From NCBI GenBank assembly GCA_029783825.1, contig JAREIK010003107.1:189220-253219 (forward strand): a stretch of DNA of 64,000 nt, written 5' to 3'. This stretch comes from Sapria himalayana. Taxonomy: Eukaryota > Streptophyta > Magnoliopsida > Malpighiales > Rafflesiaceae. This document shows positions 34,304-48,382 of this stretch, piece after piece. A program made the position numbers and the translations under genes. Under the pieces are notes generated by a model. The model saw nothing but the letters and a program-made list of their open reading frames with translations, ran no database searches and was not told the origin of the DNA. How positions within the stretch are numbered: position 1 is the first letter of the stretch; each line of letters opens with the position of its first letter.

Positions 34304-35555
34304 ATAGACAAATGACATATAGATAGATAGATTAATAAATGGATAGATAAATAGATAGATAGATAGATATAAAGATAGATAGACAAAAAGAAATACAAAT
34401 AGTTAAACAAATAGATAAACAAATAGATAAATAAATAGATAGACAGACAGACAGATAGAAAATATATATATATAGAAAGATAGATTAATAGATAGATAGA
34501 CATGCATATAGTTAGATAGATAGATAATTTGATATAGAGATAGTTAAATAAAAATATAGATAGATAGATAGATAGACATATAGACATATAGATAAATAGA
34601 TAGATAGATAGGCAGAAAGAAAGAAAGATCGATAGAAAGACAAATAGATAGATAATAGATAGATAGATTGAGTGAGAGATATACAGATAATAGACATATA
34701 TATAAAGTGATAGATAGATAGATAGAGAGATAGATAAACATATAGATATATCAAAAGATAGACAAATATATAGACAGATAATAGACACAAAGATAGAGTG
34801 ATATATAGACAAATAGAGAGATAGATAGATAGATAGACATATAGATAGGCAGACCGATAGATAGATAGATAAACATATAGATAGATTGATAGATAAAAAG
34901 ATAGATAAAGATAATTCTAGGCACACAAATAGATAGATATATAGAATGATAGACATATTGATAGAAAGAGTAAGATAGATGGATAGACAGATAGACAGAC
35001 ATATAAATTGATAGAAAAGAAGAAAGATAAAAAAAAGAAAAAAAAGAATGAAAGAAAGAAAGATAAATAGAGATATAGAAATATTGATTGATAGATAGTT
35101 AAATAAATAGATAGATAAACAAATATATAGATAAATAGATAGACAAATAAATAGACAAATAAATAGACAAATATAGAAAAAGATACATATATAGATAAAT
35201 ACATATATAGATAAATATATAGATAGATAGAGAGAGAGAGAGAGAGAAAGATAGACTAATTGTTAGATAGACAGATAAATAGATAGATAGATAAATAGAC
35301 CGTCAAATAGACATATAGGCAGACATGTAGATTATTAGATAGATAGACAGATAGATAGGAAGACAAATATACAGACAGAAAAGAAAGATTGATAGATAAA
35401 CAAATAGATAGATAGATTGATAGATTTCTTGATAGATAGATAGATAGACAAATACATAGATAGATAAATAGTCAGATGGATAGATTTATAGATATATAAA
35501 TAGATAGACAAATTGATCAACATATTGATAGATAAATAGATTGACAGATTGATAT

Positions 35556-35590
<35 letters not shown>

Positions 35591-35837
35591 CAGAGATAGA
35601 TAGATAAATAGATATATAGATAGAAAAATAGATAGATATATAGATAGATAGAAAGATAGAAAGATAGAAATATAGATAAGTTGATAGATAGAAAGATAAA
35701 CACAAATATAGACAAATATATAGATAGATAGATAAATAGATAGGTAGACAAATAAATAGACAAATAGATAGATAGATAAATAGATAAATAAACAAATAGA
35801 TAAATATATAGAAATATAAATAAATAGATACATAGAT

Positions 35838-35912
35838 AGATAGACATATAATTAGATTGATAGATAAATAGATAGACATATAATTAGATTGATAGATAAA
35901 TAGATAGACATA
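35838..35912. repeat. 32-bp direct tandem duplication
   Basis: A unit containing GACATATAATTAGATTGATA is present twice in a row, a recent local duplication inside the satellite. Confidence 0.85.
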
Positions 35913-36216
35913 TAGATAGAAAGAAAGATAGATAGATAGAAAGTTAGATAGATTATTAGAAAAATATATAAATAGATAAATAAATAAATATACAGATAAA
36001 TTGTTAGTTAAATATATAGATTTATAGATAGATAGATATATATAAGGATAGATAGATAGACATATAGATTGAAAAATATATAGATAGATAGATAAATAGA
36101 TAGTAAGACATATTAATAGATAAATAGATAGACAAATAGATAGATAGATAAATAGATAGATAGATATATAGATAAATAAAAAGATAGATAGATAGAAAGA
36201 CACACAAATAGATATA

Positions 36217-36250
<34 letters not shown>

Positions 36251-36397
36251 GAGATAGATAGACAAAAAGATAGACAAAAAGATAAATAGATAGATAGATA
36301 AATAGATAAATAAATAGATAGACATATAGATATATAGATATATAGATATATAGAGATATATAAATAGATAGATAGATAACTAGATAGACTGATAAAC

Positions 36398-36660
36398 ATC
36401 TATCTGTCTAAATAATTCTAATAGTATATACTAAACATATATCTAACCATCTATCTTTAACCATATATCAATATATATCAATATATATATTGATTGATAA
36501 ACATATATCAATATATATATTGATATATTTTTCTAATAGTATATACTATTAGAAATAATTATATATTTAATAGTATAATTAAATATCTAGATATTAATTA
36601 AATATCTATTAGAAATAATTATTTAATTCTAGATATTAATAATTAAATATCTAGATAGAT
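36398..36660. other. AT-rich palindrome cluster inside the satellite
   Basis: The array breaks here. A short stretch at 36,398-36,450 reverts to the TCTA orientation (ATCTATCTGTCT), then come perfect palindromes of 26 bp at 36,503-36,528 and 26 bp at 36,530-36,555 (centre AGTATATACT), and 14 bp at 36,582-36,595 (AATATCTAGATATT), and an inverted pair CTAGATATT/AAATATCTAG at about 36,629-36,653. TAGA satellite resumes at about 36,655. Confidence 0.8.
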
Positions 36661-36663
36661 ATT

Positions 36664-36763
36664 GATAGACAGATTGATAAATAGATTGATAAACAGATTG
36701 ATAAATAGACTGATAGACAGACTAATAAACAGATTAATAAACAGATTAATAAACAGATTAATG
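36664..36763. repeat. 12-bp minisatellite
   Basis: Units of AGATTAATAAAC and close variants (AGATTGATAAAC, AGATTGATAAAT) in a row. It looks like three 4-bp satellite units that became fixed as a longer repeat. Confidence 0.85.
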
Positions 36764-37804
36764 GAATTATAGATAAACATATTTATAGAACATATTGATA
36801 GATATATTCATAGAAATACATATAGATACATATATAGATATATAGATATATAGATAGATACAAAGATCGACAGATTATTATATAGTTAGATAGATGAATA
36901 AATACATAGATACATATACACATTGATAGATAAATAGATAGATAGATAAATAGATATACAAATAGAAAAACTTTTACAAAGACACATAGATAGATAGCCA
37001 AATAGATAGATATTTAGATAGATAGAAATATAGATAGATAGATAGATATAAAAAACTATATATTGATAATAGATATATAGATAGCTAGCCAGATAGATAT
37101 ATTAATTGATAGATAGATAGATAGACAGATAGATATATTGATAAATAAATAGATAAGCATATAGATAAATAAATAGATAGATAGATAAAAATAAAGATAG
37201 ATAGATAGATGGACAAACAGATATATAGATAGATAGACAGGTAGATTCATAAATAGATAGATATGTAAAAGAATCGATAAATGGATAGATAGATAGACAA
37301 AAAGATAAACAGAAAGATAGACAGAAAGATTGATATATAGACAGATAGATAGGCACATTAATATATAGAAAGGGAGAGATTGATAAAAAAATAGAGAGAA
37401 AGAAAGAAAGATAGACATATTGATAAAATGATTGATAGACAAATAGATAGTCATATAGATAGATAGATAGATTGATTGATTGTTTTATAGACAAATTGAT
37501 TTTTAGATTGATAGATAGAGTGATAGTCAGATTTATAGATAGATAGATTGACAGATTGATATAAATATAGATAGATAGATATACAAGTAGATACACAAAT
37601 AGATAGATAGATAGATGGATAGATATATTTATATATATTTATAGATAGAAAGACAGACATATATATAGATAGATAAAAATATAGATAGACAAATAGAATG
37701 ATAAATAGAAATATAGAGAGATAAAAAGATAGATAGATATAAATATATAAATATAGTTAGATAGATCGATAGACAACCAGATTGATAAATAGATAGATAG
37801 AGAG

Positions 37805-37808
<4 letters not shown>

Positions 37809-37853
<45 letters not shown>
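37809..37853. repeat. (AT)n microsatellite
   Basis: Uninterrupted AT run in the TAGA array. Confidence 0.95.
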
Positions 37854-37856
<3 letters not shown>

Positions 37857-38214
37857 ATAGATCGACAAATTTGTAGAAAGATAATGGAAATATAAATAGA
37901 TAGATTGATAAAAATATAGATAGATAGATATATAGACAATTGATTGACATATGTTAGATTGATATATAGATAGATAGTCAACTATATATGAAGATAGATA
38001 GAAAGATAGAGAGATGGATAAATAGATAGATAGATAGATATATAGATAGATAGATATACAAATGGATAAATAGATAGATAGATAATTATATTTATAGATA
38101 GAAAGATAGACATATTGATATAAATATAGATATATAGATAGATACAAAGACAAAAAATAGACATACAGATAGATAGATAGATTGATACAAAGAAAAACAA
38201 ATATATTGATTGAT

Positions 38215-38249
<35 letters not shown>

Positions 38250-39466
38250 ACTAGTTAAACAGAAAGATTCATGTAAATATAGATAGATAGATAGATAGAC
38301 AAAAAGATAGATAGACAGATAGATACATAGATAGACAGATAGAAAGAAAGATAGATAGACTAATAGATAGATAGATAGAAACAAAGATAGATATAGAGAT
38401 AGATAGTTAGATTAGTAGATAGATAGAGAAATAGATTGGTATATTGATAAATAGAGAGATAGATAGAAAGATATATAAGCATATAGATAGACAAATATAT
38501 AGAAAAATAAATAGATAGATACATAGAGAGATAATTAGATAGACATATAGATAAATTAATATTTAGATAGATAGATATATAGATAGATAAAAAAAGTGGT
38601 AGACTAGATGATAAATAGATAAATAGATATATAGATAGACAGACAGACAGATATATATATATATATTGATACATAGATATATAAATAGATAGATAGATAG
38701 ACATATAGACATATAGATATATAGTTAGATAAATATATAGATAGATACATATATTGATAGATCAATAGATAGATAGATAGACCAAAAAATAGATAGACTA
38801 AAAAATAGATAGACAGATAAATATACAGAAAAATAAATAGATAGATAGATAGACAATTAGACAGATTGATAGACAAGTATATAAATAAATAATAGACAGA
38901 TAGATAGAGTGATGGATAGAATGATAGATAGACAGATTAATAGACAGATATATAGACATATATATACACATATATTAGACAGATAGATAGACAGATATAT
39001 AGACAAATAGATAGATAGATAGATTGATTACAAGATAGTTAGATAGATAGACATATAGATAGTTAGAAAGATAGACAAATAGATAAATAAATATAAATAT
39101 TGATAGAAAGATTGCTAGATAGAAAAATAAATAGACAGAAAGATAGCTCAAAATTTTTATAGGTAGATAGATAGAAAATAGACACACAGATAGATAGATA
39201 TAAAGATAGATAAATAAATAAATGGATAGATAGACACATAAATAGACAAATAGAAAGAAAGATGGATAGAAAAATAGATATATAGATAGATAAATACACA
39301 GATAGAAAGATTGATAGATAGAATTTAAATAGGTAGATAGATAAATAAATAGAAAGACTGAAGATAGATAGATTGATAGACATATAGATAGACAAATAAA
39401 TATATAGATATATATACAGACAGACAGATAGATATATAGATAAAAAGATAGACACAGAGATAGATA

Positions 39467-39503
<37 letters not shown>

Positions 39504-42242
39504 GTGTGTTGATAGATTGATAAATAGATAGATAAATATATAGATAGATAGACATATAGATAGATAAATATATAGATATATAGATATTTAAATTGATAGA
39601 TAGATAGATTTACAGATAGATACATAGATACATAAATAAATAATTAAAAAAATAGATAGATAGATAAAAAGATTAATAGACACATAGCTAGATCGATAGA
39701 TAGTTAGATAGATTATTAGACAAATACATAGATAGATCGAATGACAAATAAATAAACATATAAATTGAGAGATAAATATATAGATTGACAAATTGACACA
39801 CAAATTGATAGATAGATAAATTGATATATAGATTGACAGATAGATATAAAGATAGATAGATAGATAAAATATAGATAGACATTTTGATAGATAAATAGAT
39901 AGATAGATAGATTGACATGATGACAAATAGATAGATTGATAAATATTGATAGATAGATAAATTATCAGAAAGATAGATAAATATATAGATATAGAGATAG
40001 ATAGATAGATCGATAAATAACTGGAGAGATAGATGGATATACACTTATGTATTGTTATAGATTTATAGATAGATAGACATATAGATAGATATACACTTAT
40101 ATATATATATAGTCAAAAAGATTGACTGATATATATACAGATAGATATACATATAGATAGATAGATAGATAGAAATATATATAAACAGATAGATAGATAG
40201 ATAGACAAATAGATTGAAAGAAAGTTAGATATAAAGATTGAAAGGAAGACTAACAAATAGATAGAAAATAGATAAAAAGATAGAAATGATAATAAATTGT
40301 TTGAAAAAAATGACAGACAGATAGATAGACATAAGATAGAAATATAAACATAAAGATAGACAAATTAAAAGATAGACACATAGATAGAAAGACAGACATA
40401 TATCTAGATAAATTGATAGATAGATAAAAATATAGATAGATAGAAATAAAGATAGATAGAAAAAAAATAAGACAAATAGATAAACAAAAAGATAAAAAAT
40501 AGATAAAAAAATAGACAGATATATATATATATATATATAGATAAATAGTTAGATTGATAAAAAGATAGATAGATTGATAGACATATAGTGAGATAGATAG
40601 ATAGACAATTCAATTGTTAGATAGTTAAACAAAAATATAGATAGATAGATAGATAGACAATTCAATTGTTAGATAGTTAAGCAAAAAGATAGATAGATAG
40701 ATAGAAGGATATATAGACAAATAGATAAATAGATAGATAGATAAATAAATATATATACAAAAGATAGATATTTAGATTGACTTAAAAATAGACAGATAGA
40801 TAGAAAGAAAATAGATAGATATATAGAGTGATAGATATGCATATAATATACACATAAATATAATGATAGATAGATAGATAGAGAAATAAATAGATATACA
40901 CATAGATAGACATATAGATATACATAAATATAGATAGATAGATAGACAAATAGATAGATAGATAATTGATAGATAAATAGAGTGATAGATAGACAGATAA
41001 TATACATGAAGTTAGAGTGATATATCAACAGTTAGAGAGATAGATAGATAGGCATATAGATAGACATTTAGATAGACATTTAGATAGACAGATAGATTTA
41101 AATATAGATATACATATTGATAGAAATATAGATAGAGATATATATATATATAGTTAGATAAACACATAGATAAATAGATAGATGATAGATAAGTAGATAG
41201 ACAACCAGCCAGATAGAAAGACTAAGATAGACAGACACAGATAAATTGATTGAAAAAAAGAAAAATTGAAAATAAGAATGAAAGAAAGATAGATAAATAG
41301 AGTGATAGAAAGATTGATTGATAGATAGATAGATATGTAGATAGATAAATAAATAAATAGATAGATAGATAAAAAAATAATTAGACAGATAGAAAAAAAT
41401 ATACTTAGACAGATAAATAGAGATATAGATAGAAAGATAGATAGACAACAAAGACTAATAGATAGACATATAGGTATACATGTGGAATAATTGACTTATA
41501 GTAAGATTGATAAGTAGACAAATAGATAGATAGAAAGATAGATTGATAGATAAACAAAAGATAGACATATTGATAGATTTATTTATAGATAGATAGATAG
41601 ATAAATACATAGATAGATAGATAGACAGATGGATAGATTTATTAATATATAGATTGATAGACGAATTGATAAACATATTGGTAGATAGATAAATTGACAG
41701 AGCAATATAAACATAGATAGATAGATAGATAAAGAGATAGATAGATAAATAGATAGATAGATAGTAAGATAGATAGATAGATAGAAAAATAGATATATAG
41801 AAAGATAATTAGGCATATAGATATGTTGATAGACAGAAAATAGACAAATAGATAGACAGAAAGATAGAAAGTGAGATAGACAAATATAAAGATAGATAGA
41901 TAGATAAATAGATAGATATATTACTGAATAGAAAAAAATAGAAAGAAATATATATAGACAAATAGAATGATAGATAGAAAGATAGATAAACCCATAGATA
42001 GAAAGATTGCTAGATAGATAGTTAGATAGATAGATCGACATATAGATAAATATATAGATACATAGATAGAAAGATAGAAGATAGATAGATAGATATTCAT
42101 ATAGATAGATAAATAAATAGATATATACACTGATAGATAGATAAATGGATAGATAGATAAATAGATAGACAGACAAATAAATAGATATATAAATATATAG
42201 ATAAATAAATAGATATAAATATATATATATAGATAGATAAAT

Positions 42243-42245
<3 letters not shown>

Positions 42246-42289
<44 letters not shown>
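42246..42289. repeat. (AT)n microsatellite
   Basis: Uninterrupted AT run in the TAGA array. Confidence 0.95.
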
Positions 42290-42291
<2 letters not shown>

Positions 42292-42583
42292 TAAATATAT
42301 ATATAATCATATAGATAGATAGATATATAGATAGATAGACATATAATTATATAGAAAGATAGATTGATAGATAGACAGATAGATTGAATGATAGATTGAT
42401 TGATAGATAGTAATATAGATAGATTATTAGACAAATACATAGATAGATAGATAGACAAATAACTAAATAGTTAAATTGATAGATAAATATATAGATTAAT
42501 AGATAGATAGATTGAGAGATTTATAGATTGATAGAGAGATATATATATTAGATAGATAGATAGATTTACAAATTCATAAGTAA

Positions 42584-42617
<34 letters not shown>

Positions 42618-44466
42618 CGACATAGAGATAACTAAATATACAGATAGATAGATAGAATGCAAATAGAAAGATAGATAGTTAAATAAATATAGATAGTGAT
42701 ATAGATATACAATAGATAGACAAACTGATAGATATTTAAATAATTACATATATAAACAAAATGATAGATATATGATATACATATATATATATATATATAG
42801 ACATATAGATATATAGCTAGATAGAAAGATAGATGGACAGAAAGATACACCAATAGATAGAAAGATAGACCAATAGATATAAAGATAGATAAGTAGATAG
42901 ATAGATAGATAGACAAATAGATCGATTGAAAGAAAAATAGAAAAATTGAAAGATAGGAAGACAAATAGATAGATAAACAATTAAAAAGATATAAAGAATG
43001 AAAGATATTCAAAAAAATAGACATATATATAGATAGATAGAAATATTGATAAACATATAGATAGCCAGATAGATAGATGAATTGATAGAATGATTGAGAG
43101 ACAAATTGATAGATATATTGATAGACATATTGATAGATAGATTTTTAGACAGATAGATATATAGATAGATAGACAAAAATATACATCGATAGATAGATAG
43201 ATATATAACTAGCCAGATAGATATATTGATTGATAGAAAGATATATAGATAGATAAATAGATAGATTGATAGACAAATAGAAACATATAGATAAATAGAT
43301 TGATAGACATAATGATAGATTGATAGATTGATAGATACATAGATAGATAGATAGATAGATAGATCGATAGATAGATAGATATATTCATAGATAGATAGAT
43401 ATATAAACTAATAGATAGATATATAGATATATAGATAGATAGATAGATAGATAGACAGATAGATATAAATAAAGACTAACAGATTGACAAATAGATAGGT
43501 ACATTAATAAATATAAAGAGATATAGATTTATCGACAAATAGAGAGAAAGAAAGATAGATAGATAGATAAATAGATATACAAATAGATAGATATATTAAT
43601 GGATTGATTGATAGACAAATAGGTAGTCAAATATATAAATAGATAGACATATGAATAGATTCTGTTATAGACAAATAGATATTGAGATTGATAGATAAAG
43701 TGATAGATTGATTGATAGATAGACAGAAAAATTGATATAAATATAGATAGATAAATACATAGATTGATAGATAGATAAATTGACAAATAGTTACACAAAT
43801 AGATAGATAGATGGATAGATAGATAGATAGTTAGATTTATAGATAGAAAGACATACATATAGATAGATAGAAATATAGACAAAAATATTCATAGATAGAA
43901 ATATAGATAGATAGAAAGATAGAAATATAGACTAATAAATATAAATATATAAATATCATTAGATAAAATAGATTGACAAATAGTTAGATAAGTAGATAGA
44001 TAGTTAGTTAGCAATATAGAAAGGTAGATAGATAGAAAGATACATAGAAAAATTGATTGATAGATAGATACATAAATAGATTGATATACAAATGGATAGA
44101 TAGATTGATAGACATATTGACAGATAGATAGATATATTGATTGATTAATATAATGAAAGATAGATATATAGATAGATAGATAGATACAAAGACAAATAGA
44201 AAGACATACAAATAGATAGATTGATTGATTGATAAAGAGAAAGACAAATAGATAGTTAGCAGATATATAGATAGATAGATATATAAATAGATAGAAAGAT
44301 ACTTATAATATAGATAGATAGAAAGATAGAAAGATAGATATATATACATATAGAAAGAAAAATAGATAGACAAATAGATCAATAGATAGATAGAAAAAAG
44401 ATAGATAGATAGAAAGATTGGTAAATATATAGATAGATAGAATGATCGATAGATAGATAGATAGAC

Positions 44467-44990
44467 TACTAAAATTCACCGAATTACCCACTAATTATTT
44501 GGTCTGTAATTAGTTGTTTTTTGGTAGATAAACCTATTACTGATCATTTATGGACCAAATTATTTAGTCACAATTTTTCTCGTGGATAATTTTTTTCCCG
44601 ACAAAAAATAGGTTGATCGGTTAATTTCCGACCATTCATTGACCATTCACCGACAAACAATTACCGATTATATTCCGACCATTTTCGGACCAAAAGTATC
44701 AGGTCTGTAAATTGTTTCCAAAGGGTAGTTATTTACCGACCATTTACAGATAAATAATTACTGATCATATTCATACCTTTTCTGACCAAAAGCATCAGGT
44801 TTGTAAATAGTCTCCAAATGGTCAATTATAACCGACAAAATTTTGACCAAAAACCAACCAAAATATTTTAATATCCTTGGTAGGTAATTGGTCTCCAAAA
44901 GTATTATCGCCCATTTGGTGACCTTTTACCAACCTTTGATATTAAAAAATTTTGTTGGGTTTTTGCTATTAATTTGGTCTATAAATTAAT
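44467..44990. repeat. Subterminal repeats of element B, left (3') end
   Basis: Repeated words of the type TTACCGACCATTT, CCGACCATTC and GACCAAATTATTT in both directions between 44,500 and 44,940. They differ from the TTTAGCGACGGA words of block A. No coding potential. Confidence 0.75.
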
Positions 44991-45035
44991 TTTTAAATAT
45001 TTTTTTTCCATTTTGAGTTTTATATCTTGCTTTGA

Positions 45036-45056
45036 AATAAATAAATAAATAAATAA

Positions 45057-45105
<49 letters not shown>
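45036..45105. repeat. Compound (AAAT)n(AT)n microsatellite
   Basis: AAAT units from 45,036 pass into a 45-bp AT run. Confidence 0.95.
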
Positions 45106-45107
<2 letters not shown>

Positions 45108-45299
45108 TTACGAAACAAAAGAAATGCATAATTAAAACAAGCAAACTAATATATATAATGCATATATAAAGTAAATAAGTCAAGTGAAAATAAAAAAATG
45201 AATACCAAATTCCAAGTTTAAGACATAAAAAAAATGTGTGTTATATACTCAATCATCAAACCTAGTTTCATACTCTTGATGTTAAGATGTATCTAGTCC

Positions 45300-47082
45300 G
45301 TATGGTGAGATGTTGGGTACCGAGGTAGAGCTGCCTACTTTTACTAGTCCTGATGCGGTTGCTGCAGGTGCTGTTGCATGTGCTGGAGTAGATGCCATAG
45401 CTGGAGTATTATGCTTAACAATTCGAGGTAGATCATCAGGGTTGAACTACATTCCTCCATCCCGAAACTTCTTTCTAATCCAATCAAAACATAGATGCAA
45501 CTCATCTATATCATCCTCATTATCGAACATGCATCACTTGGTATTCACCAACTGATATTGTATTACATTTTGCATCGCATCCAGCAAGTCCTCCATCATC
45601 GAGAACAAATTCGAAAATGTTCCTAAAAATGCAGCTTCATAATCTGGTCATCTGTGCGAGTAGAATGATGATGTCAATGAACCGACACCATAAACGGGCA
45701 CTTTTCCTTGCCATCAACAGCCTCTTACCAAATCTAATTCGTTTCAACTGGTGGAGCTGATGAATGAGAACAACCAGTTGCACATTCACATAAACCTGAA
45801 GTAGACTAGGAATATGGCTGAGTCACAGCATCTAACATTTCCTCATATATCACATAATAAACATGTATGATATGTATTTAAATTTATATTCAAAAAAGAG
45901 AGAGAAGTAATTTTATTTTAATGAAACTTATATTTGCTGCATGAGATCTCTGATCAACAAAAGTCTAATCATCATGAGCCTTCGTGTGCATGTATTTGAA
46001 AAAGCAAGGAGCACTGGGTTTCTTACCCTCCTTGCATATCTTTAATTACACACAAGACATACATTAATTCTATTCAAAATAAATTTCTTATGACAAATAA
46101 AAAGTAGGCATAATTGAACATAATTCACAAAGTAGTAAACATAAAAAGTATAAATTAGAAATAATGCCAATGCTCATTCGTGTTCATGCATAGAGCGAGA
46201 TCCAAAAGTGTGTGTACACATGCCACTACCCTCTCCAGCCCACTCTGAGCGACGATTGCCACTCTATTTATCACACCTCCTCCTATAATCAGGATCTTCC
46301 CATCTTCTCTGCCACTCTTTGAAAACATGATCCGGGATACTCAAATCTTGCTCTTTCTTCTTCAACCATTTATCTTTGACCTCGTACACGGTGTCTTTAT
46401 ACCGACTGGTAGCATGTTTGTAGAACACACTTTTGACCACCTCCTTTGGTTGTTTCCACCTATGAACTTTTTGTAATTATAATTTAAACATTTTTTATCA
46501 GTGAACAAAAGAATATATAAAAGATGTAAAAAATGTTAGGTAGTAATATGTACCTTAAATTCTTTCCAAATCATCAACTAGTCTCTATGCATCAATGACT
46601 TCCAATTATGTCCATTAGGTTTAAAGGACTTCCTAAAAATATCCTTAGAACTCTAGAAATTGAACCAGACGGCTCTAACTTCATCTTGTAACCCAAAATT
46701 TAATAGCAAGTATGAAATAAATTAAGAAATTGATAAATCATTAGTTAAGTTTGATATCTTATGAATTATCAATTGTCGGATCAAACTGAGCAATATAGAG
46801 AGTCTCGTCTGTAGGGTTCTCTGAGAAAGGCTCTCCAATATCTCCATCATTTTCCTCCTCTCCCTCCCACATCTCTTGATCATTCATCAAAATCTCAGGT
46901 ACATTATGTGGATCAGTCTACTGATGTTGCTTCTGTGGTACATTAACAACCATCTCTATCTTCTATGGCATCTCATCCACCCCCGACCCTCTACCAGGAT
47001 ATGGCATACTTGAGGCCTTGCTACATATACCAGAACTGGTACGACCTTGCAATGTGCTTTCTCTACCTCATCCATGTGCCAT
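45300..47082 (-). pseudogene. CACTA TNPA-like gene (Transposase_24 family), degraded
   Basis: TNPA-type proteins bind the subterminal repeats and assist the transposase. The minus frame starts MAHG at 47,082, close to the usual basic Ser/Gly-rich start, but a TGA follows at once. Then come EILMNDQEMWEGEEENDGDIGEP and IAQFDPTID (about 46,890-46,770; two residue strings from one acidic stretch), an intron-like gap, FKPNGHNWKSLMH (about 46,600) and the best-conserved part, WKQPKEVVKSVFYKHATSRY, EWQRRWEDPDY, SGNRRSEW and MCTHTFGSRS (46,456-46,170), the typical Transposase_24 order ending in a His-Thr-Gly-Ser-like motif. An in-frame TAG splits it at about 46,273. A coiled-coil-like tail with LDAMQNVIQYQLVNT lies near 45,560. 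Several stops make it a pseudogene. It lies about 110 bp downstream of TNPD. Confidence 0.8.
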
Positions 47083-47194
47083 GTTTGTCAAAATTTATAA
47101 ACAACACATTATTTATTAGTAAGCTTCAAGTAAAATACATAAGGCAATGAAAATAAAAAATGATTAATGATTAAAATAACATAAAACTCAGTGT

Positions 47195-48343
47195 TTACTC
47201 ATTCTCATCAGAATCACCAAATATAATTCATCTTCTTCTTCAGATATAGTAACATCATTTTCGAACTCTTCTTCATCACTCATTTCTTACTCATAATCAA
47301 TTAAATATTCATCAACATCAACATCCCCACTTGTATTCATCTTAAAAGATGCGACTAAAAGGATGCTTCATCTCCCACTACAGCTTTGTTTATAACATCA
47401 GTACATGGTGATGCGGAGATGTCAATTTGAGCCATTGTTTTGATCTTGCACACAGCTTTCCAATCCTTTCTAGGACCAGTTCGACTCGGATATTCATTAT
47501 AATAAACATGTGATCCTTGTACTACTAAGAAAAAAGGTTCATACTTATTGAATCATTTTTTTATTGTGCACATCGACAAGTTATATCGAGGATGAACAAC
47601 ACATGTAGTGTAGGGTCGAACCTTTCTCATTTGAATAACATAATTTTTATTAACAAGGAGGGTTTCAAATTCTAAGTCGCCCACTTCAACCAGAGTCTCA
47701 TAATAGTTAAATTCGGTCTCATTGGATATGGATTGTTGATATTACAATTATAAAAGTGTATTAGAACAATACAAATGTTTTGTGATTTTCATGTTTAGTA
47801 AACATACATATTTTGCAAACAATGACGGAACTGCTTGTTCCATCACGGCATTGATTGCTTCGTCATTCATGTTTAGAAATTGTTTATGTTTTTCTGTAAC
47901 AAATTCACTAAAAAAAATTAGAAATAATGGATACATTGATAGGAAATAGTAAATAAAAATGCTAAATAGATCTCATTTGACTTTTACGAAATACTTACTA
48001 TATGAATGGTTGAACCTCTGGACAATTCATTAGGACATATATATGAGCTATAGTATATTCATTGTCTACTAGATAACATTTCCCTTCAGTACCTATTGAT
48101 TTACCTGGAGACATGAAAATTTCAAACATATCATTACCCACAATGTCATCAAGATAAACCTCATTCTGCTTTTCTTTAAGTGGAAATGTTGGATCTCCTT
48201 CTTTGTAATAGAATGATGTGAAATTGTCATCCTCATCCATAATATAACCAATTGATATAGAACCCTAAGCCTAAACCTTATTTATTATTGTATGCTTTAT
48301 TTTCTTCAAGTATCTACAAAAGATTATTGAATATTACAAGTCA

Positions 48344-48382
<39 letters not shown>

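Larger units (their letters stand above)
34031..44465 (-). repeat. Degenerate TAGA (GATA-type) satellite, block 4, inverted
   Basis: 10.4 kb of the same tetranucleotide repeat as the left arm but on the opposite strand: + now reads TAGA/GATA and the SIYL open frames move to the minus strand. Within it, 34,660-35,340 is a diverged duplicate of 40,810-41,480, and 37,440-37,610 of 43,610-43,800, both offset about 6.2 kb. A palindromic AT-rich island interrupts the block at 36,398-36,660. No gene is supported. Confidence 0.95.

Noticed and set aside
45310..45555. 81-residue + frame in element B
   Set aside because: Antisense to the tail of the TNPA-like pseudogene.
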